64,000 bases of DNA from CAZOEL01 sp964578835 (GCA_964578835.1 CAZOEL010000010.1:1-64000), one strand, 5' to 3'. Positions 46,301 through 56,239 are shown, counted from the first letter of the stretch. Made by a program: numbers and translations. Notes: generated from the letters alone by a model not told the origin.

Positions 46301-47116
46301 GATCCAACCCAGATCCATCAGGTGCTGGTGAACCTTTGCACCAATGCCTCCCATGCCATGGAGGAAAAAGGAGTGCTCGGTGTGAGCCTATCGTATGTGA
46401 ATCTTACCGAGTACGATCTGGCCGGGCTTCCCGCCATGAATCTCAATCCCGGAAGCTACGTGAAGCTGAGTGTTACGGATACCGGGCATGGAATGGATGA
46501 GGAGACCATGCAGCGGATCTACGATCCCTACTTCACCACTAAGGAGGTTGGCAAAGGAACGGGACTTGGCCTGGCCGTGGTGCACGGGATAGTGCAAAGG
46601 CACGAGGGAGCTGTCAGCGTTATCAGTGAGATAGGCAAGGGAACCAGATTCGATGTCTACCTGCCGAGAGTTGAGCCCGGATCATCTTTTGATGCTGCGA
46701 AGGAAGCCCGTGATCTGTCAAAAGGCATGGAGCGCATCCTCATCGTGGATGATGAGCAGATGGTGGCGGATCTGGGAAGCAGAATGCTAACCCAATTGGG
46801 CTACGAGGTGACGCGTGAAACCAATCCGGTTAGCGCCCTCGAGACATTCAGAAGAGACCCGGATGCATTCGACCTCATCATCACCGATTATACGATGCCA
46901 CACATCACAGGGACCGAGCTTGCCGGAGAAATCCTGAAGATCCGCCCCGACATGCCGATCATTCTCTGTACCGGTTACAGTGAGAAGGGAACGGAGGCGT
47001 CAGCCGGAGAGCTCGGGATTCGAGGATACGCCGTGAAGCCATTGGATAGAGCCCAGCTTGCCCAATTGGTCAGGAAAGCTCTTGACGAAAATCCGAGATG
47101 CGGCGATCACAGGTGA
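43328..47116 (+). CDS. Six-PAS hybrid sensor histidine kinase with receiver domain
   Basis: 1262 residues, no membrane helix, so cytoplasmic. A short coiled coil (1-30) leads to PAS domains starting near 61, 234, 359, 486, 619 and 742, several with PAC ends of the type DITERKLMEQ. The HisKA domain has the phospho-acceptor in GGIAHDFNNILAPIIGYTE (about 887-905). The HATPase (990-1110) has NLCTNASHAM and GHGMDEETMQ plus GTGLGLAVVHGI. A CheY-like receiver (1135-1255) has the acidic pair in ILIVDDEQM and Asp in LIITDYTMP. It probably senses redox or small ligands. No response regulator partner is adjacent. Confidence 0.93.
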   Translation: MQDELKTKKELLAELHELRNRVAELEKDQREPKRPNHAQQDQLHDELGHPLHMDGSLSDAVDNQKLRDDFHRIMLEQRAILDIANVAISLVRDRKQVWINRKAEEMFQYPKEELVGHTTRKLYPSREAYEQLGKDAYPVLAQGLTYETVQELVRRDGSHIWVRYNGRAVDPPDLSVGTLWVLEDITERKLMEQELQRAHDELEQRVAERTETLMRVNEALHSEISGRKRVEEALRQSEERYRLLVDTANEGVWSMDADHRTTYVNRAMAEMLGYAPSEILGKKVEEFFFPEDLAYHEQRMERRHAGEDEVYERRFRRRDGSPLWTLVSAKALKSSEGAFAGSFAMFTDISERKRSEEAVREREARFRALFENAPLPYQSLDEKGFFLDVNRKWLETLGYEKKEVIGRWFGDFLGQGFVEHFDRNFPMFKEACAIDGVEFDMVKKNGGIIQVSFNGRVQLDAQGHFVCTHCIFVDVTERKETERKLRDQERALSYILEDALSGYWDWNIKEGAEYLSPTFKKMFGYDDHELPNLPETWQKLIFPEDLPGVMESFEAHVRTRGKHPYYNEVRYRHKDGSTVWVICAGRVIEWTDDGAPIRMVGCHVDVSERKRVEAAARDAAMRLRESVQAANIGLWDWDLATDRVSYSPEWKSQIGYEEDEIADDFKEWESRVHPDDLAVTLSQVRQALYDPPHRFHSEFRFRHKDGSYRWILAQGSVHPDESGRPFRAMGSHIDITERKKAEDAMRLHSAVMEVVSEGILLVGWEDYLIKWTNHKCERMFGYDPGEMIGMLVDRINAPNDRTPSETRASIVALLVETGEWYAEIQNIKKDGKVFWSLAHVSLFDHPEYGKVMVSALTDITDRKRAEEEKEKLETQLRHAQKMEAVGTLAGGIAHDFNNILAPIIGYTEMVMVDLPPQAAPMRADLEQVLRAAHRARELVKQILAFSRHGQDQKRVPIDVGSIVKEALKLMRASLPTSVEIQQSIQSVTALADPTQIHQVLVNLCTNASHAMEEKGVLGVSLSYVNLTEYDLAGLPAMNLNPGSYVKLSVTDTGHGMDEETMQRIYDPYFTTKEVGKGTGLGLAVVHGIVQRHEGAVSVISEIGKGTRFDVYLPRVEPGSSFDAAKEARDLSKGMERILIVDDEQMVADLGSRMLTQLGYEVTRETNPVSALETFRRDPDAFDLIITDYTMPHITGTELAGEILKIRPDMPIILCTGYSEKGTEASAGELGIRGYAVKPLDRAQLAQLVRKALDENPRCGDHR

Positions 47117-47208
47117 GGGGCGCCGTGGCAGGGCGCCTCAAATAAGCATCGAGACTGCGCCTGTCGAGTCGATCCAAAAAGCCTGACCGGCAGCCACATG
47201 CATGACGC

Positions 47209-48657
47209 CTATTTCCTCCAGAATTCAGGCACGAATAGAACAATCAGGGTGTAGATCTCAAGACGACCCAACAGCATGCAGAAAGAGAGCAGCCATTTTC
47301 CAAGGTACGGAATGTGTGCAAAATTGTCTACGGGTCCAACACTCCCCAGACCCGGACCTATGTTCCCCAAGGTAGCCGCTACAGCGGTACAGGCGCTCAC
47401 GATGTCCACCCCCATGGCTGAAAGCAGGAATGAGGATAGTATGAAGACGCCAAGGTAGATAAGGAAAAAGCCCCATATGCCCTTCATAACGTCATCCGGT
47501 ACGATCCGCCCGCCCATCCTCACATGCAGCAGCGCTCGCGGGTGGATCAGCCTCAAAAGCTCAAGATACGTGTATTTGAGCATGAGCATCACTCGCATAC
47601 ACTTCATGCCGCCTCCGGTCGAGCCCGCACACGCCCCAAGAAACATGCAGAAAACCAGGATCAACCGCGGAAGTGGCGGCCACTTCTCGAAGTCCGCCGT
47701 GGCAAAACCGGTCGTACTGATGATCGATGCTACCTGAAAGACCGAGTATCGCAATGCCTCTCCGAAGGAATCATGGCCTTCGCTCAAAAGACTCAAAGTG
47801 CAAACAAGTGTGAAGACGGCAACCACACCTGCGAAAAAACGAGACTCAGGGTCTCGCAGGAGGGCCATAGGTTTTCCAAGAAGAGCAAGGTAGTGGAGAG
47901 AGAAATTGATGCTGGCGATTAGCATGAAGACCGTGATCACCATGTCGATGTAAACGCTGTTGTAATGGCCGACGGAAGCATTCTTTGTGGAGAAGCCCCC
48001 TGTGGCCATGGTGCCGAAAGTGTGGCAGAGGGCATCGAAAAGATTCATACCCCCGAAGAGGAGCAGTGCGGCCTGAAGCACCGTAAAGAGAAGGTAGACC
48101 TTCCACAGGACCATGGCCGTATCCCGGATTCGGGGCTTAAGTTTATCTGGAACCGGGCCGGGGACTTCCGCCTTGTAAAGCTGCATCCCTCCGACCCCGA
48201 GGAAGGGCAGGATGGCTATGGAGAAAACAATGATTCCCATCCCGCCAAGCCAGTGTGTGAAGCTTCTCCACATGAGGTAGCCCGGCGCTACCTTTTCAAT
48301 GTCGGTCAGAACCGAGGAGCCTGTTGTGGTAAACCCGGAAACTGACTCGAAGAAGGCATCGGCAAAGTCTGTAAAGACACCGCCAATGAAAAACGGAAGG
48401 GCTCCGGCCACGCTGGAGGCAATCCAGCCCAAAGCCACAATAGCCATCCCCTCCCGGTGCCCCATGGAAGCGACCCGTTCACCTCTGAAGATGAGAAAAA
48501 GGGCGGAGCCTGCGGCGAGCGTAAGGCCGAGGGCCTTCAAAAGTGGAAGCCGGCTTTCATCCCCGTAGTAGATAGCGAATCCGAGGGGAAAAAGCATCGT
48601 TATCCCGATGCAGAAGATCAGGGCGCCTACCACTCGAAGGATATATCCCCATCGCAT
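47209..48657 (-). CDS. trkH: TrkH-type K+ uptake protein
   Basis: 482 residues with about 10 membrane helices and four pore-loop repeats, each ending with a Gly of the K+ filter (for example SVSGFTTTGSSVLT, HTFGTMATGGFSTKN, IISTTGFATADF, TLGNIGPGLGSVGP). This is the membrane subunit of the Trk system, which brings K+ in. The ATG follows the trkA stop directly (TAA then ATG), so the two are translationally coupled. Confidence 0.95.
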   Translation of the reverse strand: MRWGYILRVVGALIFCIGITMLFPLGFAIYYGDESRLPLLKALGLTLAAGSALFLIFRGERVASMGHREGMAIVALGWIASSVAGALPFFIGGVFTDFADAFFESVSGFTTTGSSVLTDIEKVAPGYLMWRSFTHWLGGMGIIVFSIAILPFLGVGGMQLYKAEVPGPVPDKLKPRIRDTAMVLWKVYLLFTVLQAALLLFGGMNLFDALCHTFGTMATGGFSTKNASVGHYNSVYIDMVITVFMLIASINFSLHYLALLGKPMALLRDPESRFFAGVVAVFTLVCTLSLLSEGHDSFGEALRYSVFQVASIISTTGFATADFEKWPPLPRLILVFCMFLGACAGSTGGGMKCMRVMLMLKYTYLELLRLIHPRALLHVRMGGRIVPDDVMKGIWGFFLIYLGVFILSSFLLSAMGVDIVSACTAVAATLGNIGPGLGSVGPVDNFAHIPYLGKWLLSFCMLLGRLEIYTLIVLFVPEFWRK

Positions 48658-50019
48658 TTAGAAGTACTCCAGCTTTACGGTCAGTTGCTCTTCGAGGCCG
48701 AGCATGCTTTGTCTGGCGGAAAGAATGATAACCCTGTCCTCCGGGTGTATGACTGTGTTTCCCGTGGGGATGAGGCTCTCCTTTCCCCTCAGAATCGCAA
48801 GAACGATCACCCCGCCTGGAAGCTCGAGGTCTTTAAGAGGCTTTCCGACAATTCCCGAGGTCTCGAGCGCTATCGCTTCGAGCACCTCGGCCTCTTCGCC
48901 TTTGAGGGAGACAGCCGATATGACCTTCCCTCGCCTTACATGCTGAAGGATGGTGTCTATTGCAGAGAGGCGGGAGCTCACGATGTTTCCGAGACCGATG
49001 GCCGAGGCAATGGGCATGTAGGCAAACTTATTGATCCGTGTAATGGTTCTTCTTGCTCCAAGCCGCTTTGCAAGAAGCGAGAGCAACACATTCGTCTCTT
49101 CATCTCCGGTTACGGACACTACCACATCCATTCCACGGACATCTTCCTCTTCGAGAAGGTTCTGTTCCGTGCCGTCTCCATGAATTACGAAGGCGCGGTC
49201 AAGTTGTTCCGCAAGAAAGTGGCATCGTTCTTTGTCTTTTTCAATGAGCCGCAGGCGATATGTCTTTTCAAGGCTCCTCGCAAGCCGAAGCCCTATGTTC
49301 CCGCCACCGATGATAAGAATGTTCTTCTGAGTCTCCGTTCGAATTCCAAATATCTGAAGGACCTTCTTCAGTTCTTCGGCAGCACAGACAAAGAAAACCG
49401 CATCCCCGGCTTCGATGGAATCCTGTCCGAACGGGATGATCAGGCGATCTTTTCTCAAGATGGCTCCCACTATGAACCGCACATCACCGGCTTTCTTTCG
49501 AAGATCAAGGAGGGAAACGCCCTTGACCGGGCTATCGCTGCCGATCCGGATGCTGATAAGCTTTATCCTTCCTTCGGCAAACTCGATCACATCATCTGCC
49601 CCCGGGGTAGTGATCGTCCTTTGGATGGTTTTCACCACTTCCACTTCCGGGTTGATAATGGAGCTGATGTTCAGAATGTGCTTGGTCATCTCGGGCTTGT
49701 ACTGAACATAGTCGTCATCTCTTATGCGCGCCAATTTCTTTATACCGGGAGAGAGCCAGTTGGCGAAGAGGCAAGAAACGAGGTTTGTCTCGTCGCTGTC
49801 GGTAACGGCGAGAAAGGTATCCGCATTTTTGACTCCCGCCTCCTCGAGTACTCTCGGGCTGCTCCCAGATCCTTGAACCGTCTGAACGTCAAGGAGGTCG
49901 GCAAAACGCCTCAGAGCTTCAGGTCTCTTATCTATGACAACGACTTCCTTGTTTTCCAGGGCAAGTCTTTGGGCGATGTGAAAGCCGACTTCGCCGGCGC
50001 CGACGATGATGATTCTCAT
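48658..50019 (-). CDS. trkA: TrkA-type K+ uptake regulator
   Basis: 453 residues with two tandem RCK units: an N-terminal Rossmann domain (MRIIIVGAGEVGFHIAQRLA), TrkA-C, a second Rossmann domain near residue 230 (ILIIGGGNIGLRLARSL) and a second TrkA-C. It binds NAD(H) or ATP and gates TrkH at the cytoplasmic face. It is the first gene of a two-gene unit with trkH. The frame is intact. Confidence 0.95.
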   Translation of the reverse strand: MRIIIVGAGEVGFHIAQRLALENKEVVVIDKRPEALRRFADLLDVQTVQGSGSSPRVLEEAGVKNADTFLAVTDSDETNLVSCLFANWLSPGIKKLARIRDDDYVQYKPEMTKHILNISSIINPEVEVVKTIQRTITTPGADDVIEFAEGRIKLISIRIGSDSPVKGVSLLDLRKKAGDVRFIVGAILRKDRLIIPFGQDSIEAGDAVFFVCAAEELKKVLQIFGIRTETQKNILIIGGGNIGLRLARSLEKTYRLRLIEKDKERCHFLAEQLDRAFVIHGDGTEQNLLEEEDVRGMDVVVSVTGDEETNVLLSLLAKRLGARRTITRINKFAYMPIASAIGLGNIVSSRLSAIDTILQHVRRGKVISAVSLKGEEAEVLEAIALETSGIVGKPLKDLELPGGVIVLAILRGKESLIPTGNTVIHPEDRVIILSARQSMLGLEEQLTVKLEYF

Positions 50020-50753
50020 CCAGTCCCTTCCTTTCTACCGATGGGCTTTGTGGACGCCGGCAGGAGCAGCGTTTCCTTATCACACCCGGCGCGCATCATT
50101 CCGGCGAGCACACCAAATCCTTCATGAGCTGTGTCACGCACCGGCCATTTCTCCGTCTTCCACACCCTTGGGGAGAAAAAATCCATCGAATCCATTCATT
50201 CTGCTGAGGCTTCTTTCTACCCGTGCTAAAGATGGGAGACAAGCATATTCGAACTCTGTCCGCAGTAGTTGAGGAAAGGGGTGAAATGCTGGAATACGGA
50301 CTTGGCCAAATCAGAAAATACGCAATACGCAAAAGTCACCTTTTCTTTAGACCACGAAAAACACGCAAGGCGCGAAATTTCATAAAGCGGAATGCCTCTC
50401 CTTTCAATTGTTCATCATACTTTTCGTGTCTTTCGTGGTTCGAAAGGGCTCAGCCGGATGAGTTTTGCGCCATTGCCTTAAAGGTAACGCCCTTTCCCGG
50501 GATTCCATATGATCACCGAAAGCTGAATGCTTGCTGGAACTACGCTCATCGCCATTCCGGCAAGAACAAGAAACCCCGAAAGAGGGTTCCTTTCCGAAGT
50601 CATCATACATTTACCTCGCACGATTCTATATAAAATATGGTATTTAACTAAGGGGACCGCTGAGAAACTGCCTGCCATGTAACCATGCGCCTTTTCATCC
50701 CCGATCAGTGAATTCAATCGACTTTAACTGCATACAGGGTGTGGAGTAATGTC
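50020..50753. other. 730-bp divergent intergenic region
   Basis: It contains the second copy of the 150-bp dispersed repeat (50323-50476). The rest shows no gene. It lies between the divergent trkA and kinase genes and must hold both promoters. Confidence 0.4.
50323..50476. repeat. 150-bp dispersed repeat, copy 2 (inverted)
   Basis: gcaaaagtcaccttttcttt through cgtggttcgaaagggctcag to gagttttgcgccattgcc is the reverse complement of 27987-28136 with scattered differences. Confidence 0.75.
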
Positions 50754-53700
50754 ATGACCGATCAAGGCAAAATATCCTCATGGTCGACCAAGGCTAAATT
50801 ACTGCTCCTTCTTCTAATCGTTTTTGTTCCAACAGCGGCGGTTATCCTTCTATTAAGCCTCGATCGACGCAACCACGAAATGAAGGACGCAGGGAATAGC
50901 GCTTTGATCCTGGTCGAAAGCCTTGCGGCCCAGCACGAGCAGCTGGTCTTCGGGACAAAAGAGATGCTCTCCACCCTGGCCCTTCTACCCGAAGTGCAAA
51001 GGCTTGATGTCAAAGCCTGCAATGAAATATTCCGTCAACTTCAAGGGCAAAATCCATTCTATTCAGCCATAACGGCGGCAAACCCCGATGGAGAAATTGT
51101 CGCGAGCTTTCCGGAGGTTCCTCCCGGGGGCATCAATATAGCTGACCGAAAGCATGTGAGGGAAGTTATCTCTACGCTCGATTTCAGCGCCGGAGAGTAT
51201 GTGGTTGGCAGGCATGTCAAACTCCCATCGATTCATTTTGGCTATCCTGTTCTTGGCGATGAGAATGGCCTCACGGCAATCCTTGGCGCAGGATTCAACT
51301 TGGCCGAATATGCCCGTTTCCTTCAACGGGCCAACCTGCCCGAAGGCTCCAGCGTAACAATTGCAGACCACAGAGGCGTGCGTCTCTACCGAAATCCAGA
51401 GGATAAGGCGACTCCCGTGGGCGAACCTATCGTCAAGCCTTTATTGGAGGCAATGACGGAAAAAGAGACAAGAGGAATCTTTGAGACCAGGGGCGCCGAT
51501 GGAGTGTTTCGGATCTATGCCTTCAAGCATGTGCGCCTCAAGGAAGAGATGCCTCCCTACCTGTTCATGATTGTAGGTCTTCCCAAAGAGCCAATCCTCC
51601 AGAGAGCCAACCTGGAGATGCTCCGCAGCCTTGGGCTCCTCGGAGTGATAGCCGCCTTTGCTGCAGCTCTGGCATGGTTTTTTGGGAATCATGCGATTGT
51701 GAGACCCCTTCGACAACTTCTCAATGCCGCGAAGCAACTCGGCATGGGACGGATGGACACGAGAACGGGCCTGCCTCACACGACGGGCGAACTGGGTCGT
51801 TTGGCCAAAACCTTTGACCGTATGGCCGCCCTCCTCGAGGCCAAGGATAAGGCGCAACGGAGCGCGGAAGATATGGCTCGCAAGACGGCGCAGCGCCTCG
51901 AACTTGCCGTTGCCTCCGGGCGCATTTGTGTTTGGGATTGGGACATCCTGAAAGGAGAGCTCTTTTGGGATGATGGCATGATAAGGCTTTATGGCGTCGA
52001 TGAGCAATCCTTACCCATTCGCTTCGAGACCTGGGAGAAAGCCTTCCATCCTGATGACCTTGCCCGGTCAAAAGATGAGCTTCAGGCGGCGCTGCGTGGC
52101 GAGAGGGAATACGAGCCGGAGTTTCGCATCGTCATGCCCGATGGGACGATAAAGACGATTAAGGGCAATGGGATCGTGATCAGAGATGAGGCAGGCAAGC
52201 CCATACGGATGATCGGCCTAAACCGGGACATAACCGAGCAGAAGCAGGCCGAAGAGTTGGTTTGGATACAGCGGGAGCTTGCCCTTGCCCTCGGCTCTGT
52301 CAGCGGGCTCAATGATGCGCTGGATGTCTTGCTCCGCACAGCCTTGCGCATTGACGGGATCGATAGTGGAGGAATCTATGTCGTTGATCCAGGCGCGGGG
52401 GGACTGCATCTTATTGCACACCGGGGACTCTCCCCCTGGTTTGTTGAGAAAGCCTCCTTCTACAGCCCAGGTAGCCCTGAGGACCAGTTTGCCATGCGGT
52501 CCGAGCCGGCTTACTGGTCGACCTCGAACTGTGCATTCGAATCCACTGAGGCGCTGGCAAAGGAAGGCGTAAGGGCGCTGGCCTCCATTCCCGTCAAATG
52601 GGAGGGGCAGGTGGTTGCGCTTCTAAACCTTGCCTCCCACAGTGAAGATATGATCCCCACTATCTTTAGAGATGCCCTCGAGGCCATTGCCGGCCGGATC
52701 GGGGCGATCATGGCGCGCGTGCGAGCGGAAGAGGCCCTTCGAAGGAGTGAAGAAATTTCCCGAAGGCGAGCCGAAGAACTGGAAAAGCTCATGGATCTGG
52801 CGCCAGTCGGCATCTTGGTCTCTCGGGACGCTCAATGCCGCTCGGTTGTGGCAAATAAGGCCGCAAGAAGAATGTATGAGATGGATGGCGGCCTGGATGT
52901 TTCTTCGGGCGCACCCAGAGAAGAAATATTCAACTCCCAGAGAAGGTTTTTCCATGAAGGCGAGGAGCTTGGCCCCGAAGAGCTTCCCATGCGTCAAGCC
53001 GCTCTGCGAGGTGAGGATGTAATGGACTATGAACTGAGCGTGCTGCTTCCAAGCGGGCGTAAGGTGACCCTGCTTGGAAACGCAAGCCCTCTGCTCGATG
53101 ACAGAGGCGTGGTCCGTGGCTGCGTGGGAATCTACCTGGATATTTCCGAGCGAAAGGTGCTCGAGAGAACTCAGTCCTTCCTGGCCCAGGCAAGCTCGAT
53201 TGGCGCAGGAGAGGATTTCTTCCAGTCTCTTGCTCACCACCTTGGAGAGAGCCTTGGAATGGACTTTGTCTGCATCGATGAACTGGAGGGAGACGGTCTG
53301 TCAGCGAAGACTTTGGCCGTCTACCACGATGGAAGGTTTGAGGATAACATAACCTATGCGCTCAAAGACACCCCTTGCGGCAAAGTTGTAGAGAAAAATC
53401 AGACCTGCTGTTTTCCAAAAGGCGTTCGCCATATCTTTGCCGCTGACGCCGTATTGCAGGAACTGAAAGCCGAGAGCTATGTCGGAACCGTCCTTTGGGA
53501 CTCCAGGGGAGAACAGATAGGACTTATCGCCCTCATAGGAAGAAGGCCACTGGAGGACCAGCGCCTTTTGGAGTCCATCCTCAAGCTGGTGGGAGTGCGA
53601 GCTTCGGGTGAGCTTGAGAGGAAAAGAGGCGAGGAGGCGCTCAGAAGATCAGAAAGCGAGCTTCGCTATCTCTCCTCAAAGCTTCTCACCTCCCAGGAAG

Positions 53701-54350
53701 AGGAGCGGAAAAGGATAGCAGTCGATTTGCACGATGGGCTCGGCGGTTCTCTTTCGGCTGTCAAGATCAGCCTCGAAAACACTCGCGGGCAAATGGAGCT
53801 AGGCGCCTCCAATCCCGAGCTTCTGGAGATCCCCATAGCATGGACCCAACACCTCATCGATGAGGCCAGGAGGCTCATGAGCGAGCTTCGGCCTTCCATT
53901 CTCGATGACTTCGGAGCCATAGCCGCGGTGAAATGGCTCCTGAACCAGTTTCGAGCCACCTACACTAGAATCCATGTAGAAGAGGAAATCCAAATTGAAG
54001 AGGAAGAGATCCCGGAGATGCTCAAAACGGTTATCTTCAGGATCGCTCAGGAAGCCTTCCATAACATTGCCAAGTATAGCCAGGCGGAGTTTGCGAGCTT
54101 TTCTCTCGTCGGAATAGAGGGCGCGATAGAGCTTGCGATTGAGGACAGCGGAGAAGGCTTTGATCTTGAAGCCGCGCTATCGAACATAAGTGAGAGAAAA
54201 GGGCTTGGGCTGACCAGTATGAAGGAGCGATGCGAGCTATCGGGAGGAGTCTTCCACATGGGATCTATTGCCGGAGAGGGGACAGTGATTCGAGCCTCAT
54301 GGCCGATTGCAATCCGGCATGATGCGCTTCGACTTGTGCGGTTGTCTTGA
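50754..54350 (+). CDS. Membrane sensor histidine kinase, Cache-HAMP-PAS-GAF-PAS-GAF-HisKA_3
   Basis: About 1198 residues from the ATG at 50754; a GTG at 50739 is possible. Membrane helices near 16-38 and 295-315 enclose a periplasmic Cache-type sensor. A HAMP domain follows, then PAS (385-505), GAF (510-660), PAS (685-800) and GAF (810-950). The dimerisation domain is HisKA_3 with ERKRIAVDLHDGLGGSLSAV (His near 995). A NarL-partner type HATPase follows (FRIAQEAFHNIAKYSQAE, then GLGLTSMKERCELSGG). Such kinases phosphorylate LuxR/NarL-type regulators; none is in the window. Confidence 0.92.
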   Translation: MTDQGKISSWSTKAKLLLLLLIVFVPTAAVILLLSLDRRNHEMKDAGNSALILVESLAAQHEQLVFGTKEMLSTLALLPEVQRLDVKACNEIFRQLQGQNPFYSAITAANPDGEIVASFPEVPPGGINIADRKHVREVISTLDFSAGEYVVGRHVKLPSIHFGYPVLGDENGLTAILGAGFNLAEYARFLQRANLPEGSSVTIADHRGVRLYRNPEDKATPVGEPIVKPLLEAMTEKETRGIFETRGADGVFRIYAFKHVRLKEEMPPYLFMIVGLPKEPILQRANLEMLRSLGLLGVIAAFAAALAWFFGNHAIVRPLRQLLNAAKQLGMGRMDTRTGLPHTTGELGRLAKTFDRMAALLEAKDKAQRSAEDMARKTAQRLELAVASGRICVWDWDILKGELFWDDGMIRLYGVDEQSLPIRFETWEKAFHPDDLARSKDELQAALRGEREYEPEFRIVMPDGTIKTIKGNGIVIRDEAGKPIRMIGLNRDITEQKQAEELVWIQRELALALGSVSGLNDALDVLLRTALRIDGIDSGGIYVVDPGAGGLHLIAHRGLSPWFVEKASFYSPGSPEDQFAMRSEPAYWSTSNCAFESTEALAKEGVRALASIPVKWEGQVVALLNLASHSEDMIPTIFRDALEAIAGRIGAIMARVRAEEALRRSEEISRRRAEELEKLMDLAPVGILVSRDAQCRSVVANKAARRMYEMDGGLDVSSGAPREEIFNSQRRFFHEGEELGPEELPMRQAALRGEDVMDYELSVLLPSGRKVTLLGNASPLLDDRGVVRGCVGIYLDISERKVLERTQSFLAQASSIGAGEDFFQSLAHHLGESLGMDFVCIDELEGDGLSAKTLAVYHDGRFEDNITYALKDTPCGKVVEKNQTCCFPKGVRHIFAADAVLQELKAESYVGTVLWDSRGEQIGLIALIGRRPLEDQRLLESILKLVGVRASGELERKRGEEALRRSESELRYLSSKLLTSQEEERKRIAVDLHDGLGGSLSAVKISLENTRGQMELGASNPELLEIPIAWTQHLIDEARRLMSELRPSILDDFGAIAAVKWLLNQFRATYTRIHVEEEIQIEEEEIPEMLKTVIFRIAQEAFHNIAKYSQAEFASFSLVGIEGAIELAIEDSGEGFDLEAALSNISERKGLGLTSMKERCELSGGVFHMGSIAGEGTVIRASWPIAIRHDALRLVRLS

Positions 54351-54551
54351 AGGCATAGGAGGGCTTTCACGCAAAGCATTTGGAGGCGAAGCGCAGGACA
54401 GAAGATGATGTTTACGACGCACTCGCGCATCCAAATAGAAAGAATTATCATAAATGGTGAGAATTTTCCTTAGAGCCCACTGCCATGAGGAGTAGGGAGA
54501 TCTTTGGGAGTTCTGCAAACGGCCGATTTGATTTTATAGAAGGATGAGAAG

Positions 54552-55184
54552 ATGGCGATTGATCCCAGAAGAAGACAAAAGCAGCTTCAAAAAAAAGCCG
54601 CCAAACGCAAAGCAGTTCGAGCCGCCAAGAGGGACACACACGCAGGCGGTTTTCTGTCATCGGAAAAACAGCTTTTGATCGCTGCATCATCGCCGATATT
54701 CGAATGTCTCATGCCGGAGAAGCTATTTGAATTGGGTATCGGCAATGTGATTGTCAGCCGAAAGATGCAAAATGGAGATATCGGAGCAAGCTTCTTCCTG
54801 GTAGATGTCTATTGTCTCGGCATCAAGTTCGCCTTCTTTCAGACTATGTCGGAAATGGAATACGTGCGCAAGGTGGAAAGTCTGAGTGAATATGAAACCT
54901 TTAAGAAGATGGAGCCGGCATGCGTCAGGAAGTTGATTGAAGATGCCGAAGCTTACGCCGGAGATATCGGCTTCAGCCCAGATCCGGATTACCGGATTGC
55001 CAGGAAGATCTTCGGTGAGATCGATGCAAGCGAGTGCTCAACGGAGTTTACATTCGGAAAAGATGGAAAGCCCCTCTTTTTTGCAGGTCCTAACGACCCG
55101 CCTGCAAAGTGCAAAAAGATAATGGACACTCTGTTGAAGCGCTTTGGTCCCGAGGGATTTCACTATTTGACGCCACTGGAATAA
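54552..55184 (+). CDS. Conserved hypothetical protein, 210 residues
   Basis: A strongly basic helix (RRRQKQLQKKAAKRKAVRAA) opens the protein and could bind nucleic acid or ribosomes. The body reads FELGIGNVIVSRKMQNGDIG, SFFLVDVYCLGIKFAFF, then YAGDIGFSPDPDYRIARKIF and FGKDGKPLFFAGPNDPPAKC. I recall similar text in uncharacterised bacterial proteins but no function. It is soluble, with no signal peptide. It is followed 77 bp later by another hypothetical on the same strand. Confidence 0.75.
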   Translation: MAIDPRRRQKQLQKKAAKRKAVRAAKRDTHAGGFLSSEKQLLIAASSPIFECLMPEKLFELGIGNVIVSRKMQNGDIGASFFLVDVYCLGIKFAFFQTMSEMEYVRKVESLSEYETFKKMEPACVRKLIEDAEAYAGDIGFSPDPDYRIARKIFGEIDASECSTEFTFGKDGKPLFFAGPNDPPAKCKKIMDTLLKRFGPEGFHYLTPLE

Positions 55185-55261
55185 GGAAGATCTTGGAAGT
55201 GGCGTTATAAAGAGGCTGGAAGATCTCAAAGATCTGTAATGAAGTGAGGGGTTCCCAAGGC

Positions 55262-55639
55262 ATGCAAATAAAGCCGATAGGCATCGACTGGAACACTCTT
55301 ATCGATGAGTTCAAGGGGTTTGAGCCTGATCGAGAAGCTCATGGGGTGAATTGTGAGCCCTTTATCCGATCACTCGTATCTCCCACTCCCCAATTTGTAA
55401 GAGTTCTTCTGGAGAACAGGTTTAGAAATGATGCTCTCCATCCTGAGCAGGTAAAGATTCTCTTTTTCTTTTTGCTCCAAAAGCGCTACACGGACCGGCT
55501 CAATCTTCTTCACTTCGCCTTCAACCTCTTTGATGACGATTGTTGTCTTCCGGCCGAGATCGTCGAGCAGATCCCTTTTCCTCACGAGGATGGAATTCCC
55601 AGATACGTGCTTCGTCTGGACCCGGCCTATGAATATTGA
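55262..55639 (+). CDS. Hypothetical protein, 125 residues
   Basis: The start is the ATG at 55262; a GTG at 55244 would add six residues. Not recognised. It is soluble, rich in aromatic residues, mostly helical (FIRSLVSPTPQFVRVLLENR, EQVKILFFFLLQKRYTDRLN), with an acidic loop FDDDCC. It lies 77 bp after the 210-residue hypothetical and may share its transcript. Confidence 0.6.
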   Translation: MQIKPIGIDWNTLIDEFKGFEPDREAHGVNCEPFIRSLVSPTPQFVRVLLENRFRNDALHPEQVKILFFFLLQKRYTDRLNLLHFAFNLFDDDCCLPAEIVEQIPFPHEDGIPRYVLRLDPAYEY

Positions 55640-56239
55640 ACCCTGGCGGTCCCGATGACAGCTCTCACCCGTCTTCCTCTCCGGATGGTGATCTTTTGAG
55701 GAATGCCGGGATGTTGCCGAACAAAATTCAGATCCCTGCCGGTTGACTCCGCCGCGGTCTCTTCATCCCCTGTCAAGCAAAGTCGTTCTGTCCGCCAAGA
55801 CATAATTCTTGAGGATCGAGTGTGAACCTTTGGGGGTAGAGGACTGAGAGAGAGACCGTCGATCCGTGTCAAGAGAGTGGCCCGACCGTTATGATAAGAA
55901 AAGATACTTATACTGAAGTAAGTTAAAATGCATAGGATAGTCTATCGTGTACGCTGTAGGCAGTAGAATATATCTTGTAGGAATTGTGGGTAATTCAGGT
56001 TAATAAATAGACCGAAGGAATCTTGCTTCAATTCCCGTATTTCTGCGGGTTGTTCAGAATTTGAACCATCAGCGGCGCCTGCTTTCAACGGCGTGATTAT
56101 ATTGTGGTAAGAATCGATCGTAAAATCAGAAATCAAGGCTGCAAAATCAGCCCTTTACAATCTCGAATTGTTCATAGACGGTTTACTCTTGAAAAAGAAA
56201 GGGTAAAGCGTCTCTTCAGAGATAAGCAAGGAGAAAAAA
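55640..56239. other. 600-bp intergenic region
   Basis: No gene was recognised; AT-rich from about 55890 to 56000. Palindromic words are few. It presumably holds the promoter of the secreted repeat protein, whose leader carries AAGGAG (56227-56232). Confidence 0.4.

Noticed and set aside
48457..50127. 556-codon open frame antisense to trkA
   Set aside because: trkA is unmistakable on the opposite strand; the frame is a codon-bias shadow.
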